A stretch of DNA of 14,365 nt from JAPXSY01 sp034003585. Its GTDB lineage: Bacteria > Verrucomicrobiota > Kiritimatiellia > RFP12 > UBA1067. Made by a program: the position numbers and the translations under genes. The DNA is taken from the NCBI GenBank assembly GCA_034003585.1, contig JAVEYH010000094.1, positions 1-14,365 of the forward strand, read 5' to 3'. Below the pieces are notes generated by a model. That model was not told where the DNA came from. It did no database searches and saw only the letters and a list, made by a program, of their open reading frames with translations. Positions 14,251 through 14,365 of the stretch are shown one piece after another (the first letter of the stretch is position 1; each line of letters begins with the position of its first letter).

Positions 14251-14365
14251 CCCGGTGGCGACGATGTGGCACACCATCACCGTCATTAAACGCTTCGGGG
14301 ACAAGAACCTTCCGCAGGATTTCCAACGCATGGCTATCGCGAAGGAACACATCGAACTCCCCTAG
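14210..14365 (+). other. Short open frame at the right edge, unknown
   Basis: A frame offset from the regulator opens at ATG 14210 (or ATG 14264) and ends at TAG exactly on the last base. The part beyond the regulator stop (14251-14365) translates as NDPVATMWHTITVIKRFGDK then NLPQDFQRMAIAKEHIELP, which has plausible amino-acid composition and GC-rich codon use. I recognise no family and see no ribosome-binding site. It may be a small gene, the tail of an eroded gene or a chance frame. Confidence 0.2.

Noticed and set aside
13063..14352. A 429-codon minus-strand open frame
   Set aside because: It is antisense to the XylR-like regulator, whose domain motifs are clear on the plus strand.

Overview
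The window is GC-rich and densely coding. DUF1080 secreted proteins, a XylR-like AraC regulator, a RhaT-type symporter and DUF4432 sugar-mutarotase-like proteins together suggest a polysaccharide-degrading member of the Verrucomicrobiota / Kiritimatiellota / Lentisphaerota group. No marker gene (rRNA, tRNA, ribosomal protein) is present, so this assignment is an inference from gene content.

Layout. (1) Positions 1-2207, minus strand: a partial single-chain restriction-modification protein (Eco57I / type IIG-like) with an N-terminal nuclease-like motif and an N6-adenine methylase motif; it runs off the left edge. (2) 2208-2729: intergenic, with a short palindrome-pair mobile element, a perfect 19-bp hairpin and a candidate promoter. 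(3) 2730-5602, plus strand: a compact cluster of L-lactate dehydrogenase, a secreted DUF1080 protein and an exported helical protein of unknown family. (4) 5603-6663: about 1 kb without a firm gene. It holds an IS3-family transposase remnant, a second, inverted copy of the same mobile element with clear terminal inverted repeats and flanking direct repeats, and one possible 59-codon ORF. (5) 6664-12916, minus strand: a five-gene operon. Read in transcription order it encodes an M24 creatinase/aminopeptidase-like protein, a creatininase-family amidohydrolase, a RhaT-like symporter, a large putative lipoprotein glycosidase and a DUF4432 mutarotase-like protein, with gaps of only 14-31 bp. (6) 13072-14250, plus strand: a XylR-like AraC regulator divergent from that operon. 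The 155-bp shared control region carries repeat pairs suited to an operator. (7) 14251-14365: a short unexplained reading frame up to the right edge.

How the genes may work together. The regulator probably senses a small sugar-like ligand and controls the divergent operon. The lipoprotein would release a sugar outside the cytoplasmic membrane, the RhaT-like symporter would import it, and the DUF4432 protein would interconvert its forms. The unexpected part is the first two genes. A creatininase-fold amidohydrolase is paired with an M24-fold protein that has lost the two metal-binding aspartates, much as metal-independent creatinase has. No rhamnose isomerase, kinase or aldolase is present. 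This suggests catabolism of an unusual substrate, perhaps an amidated, guanidinylated or otherwise nitrogen-substituted sugar, rather than plain rhamnose. That substrate idea is inference only.
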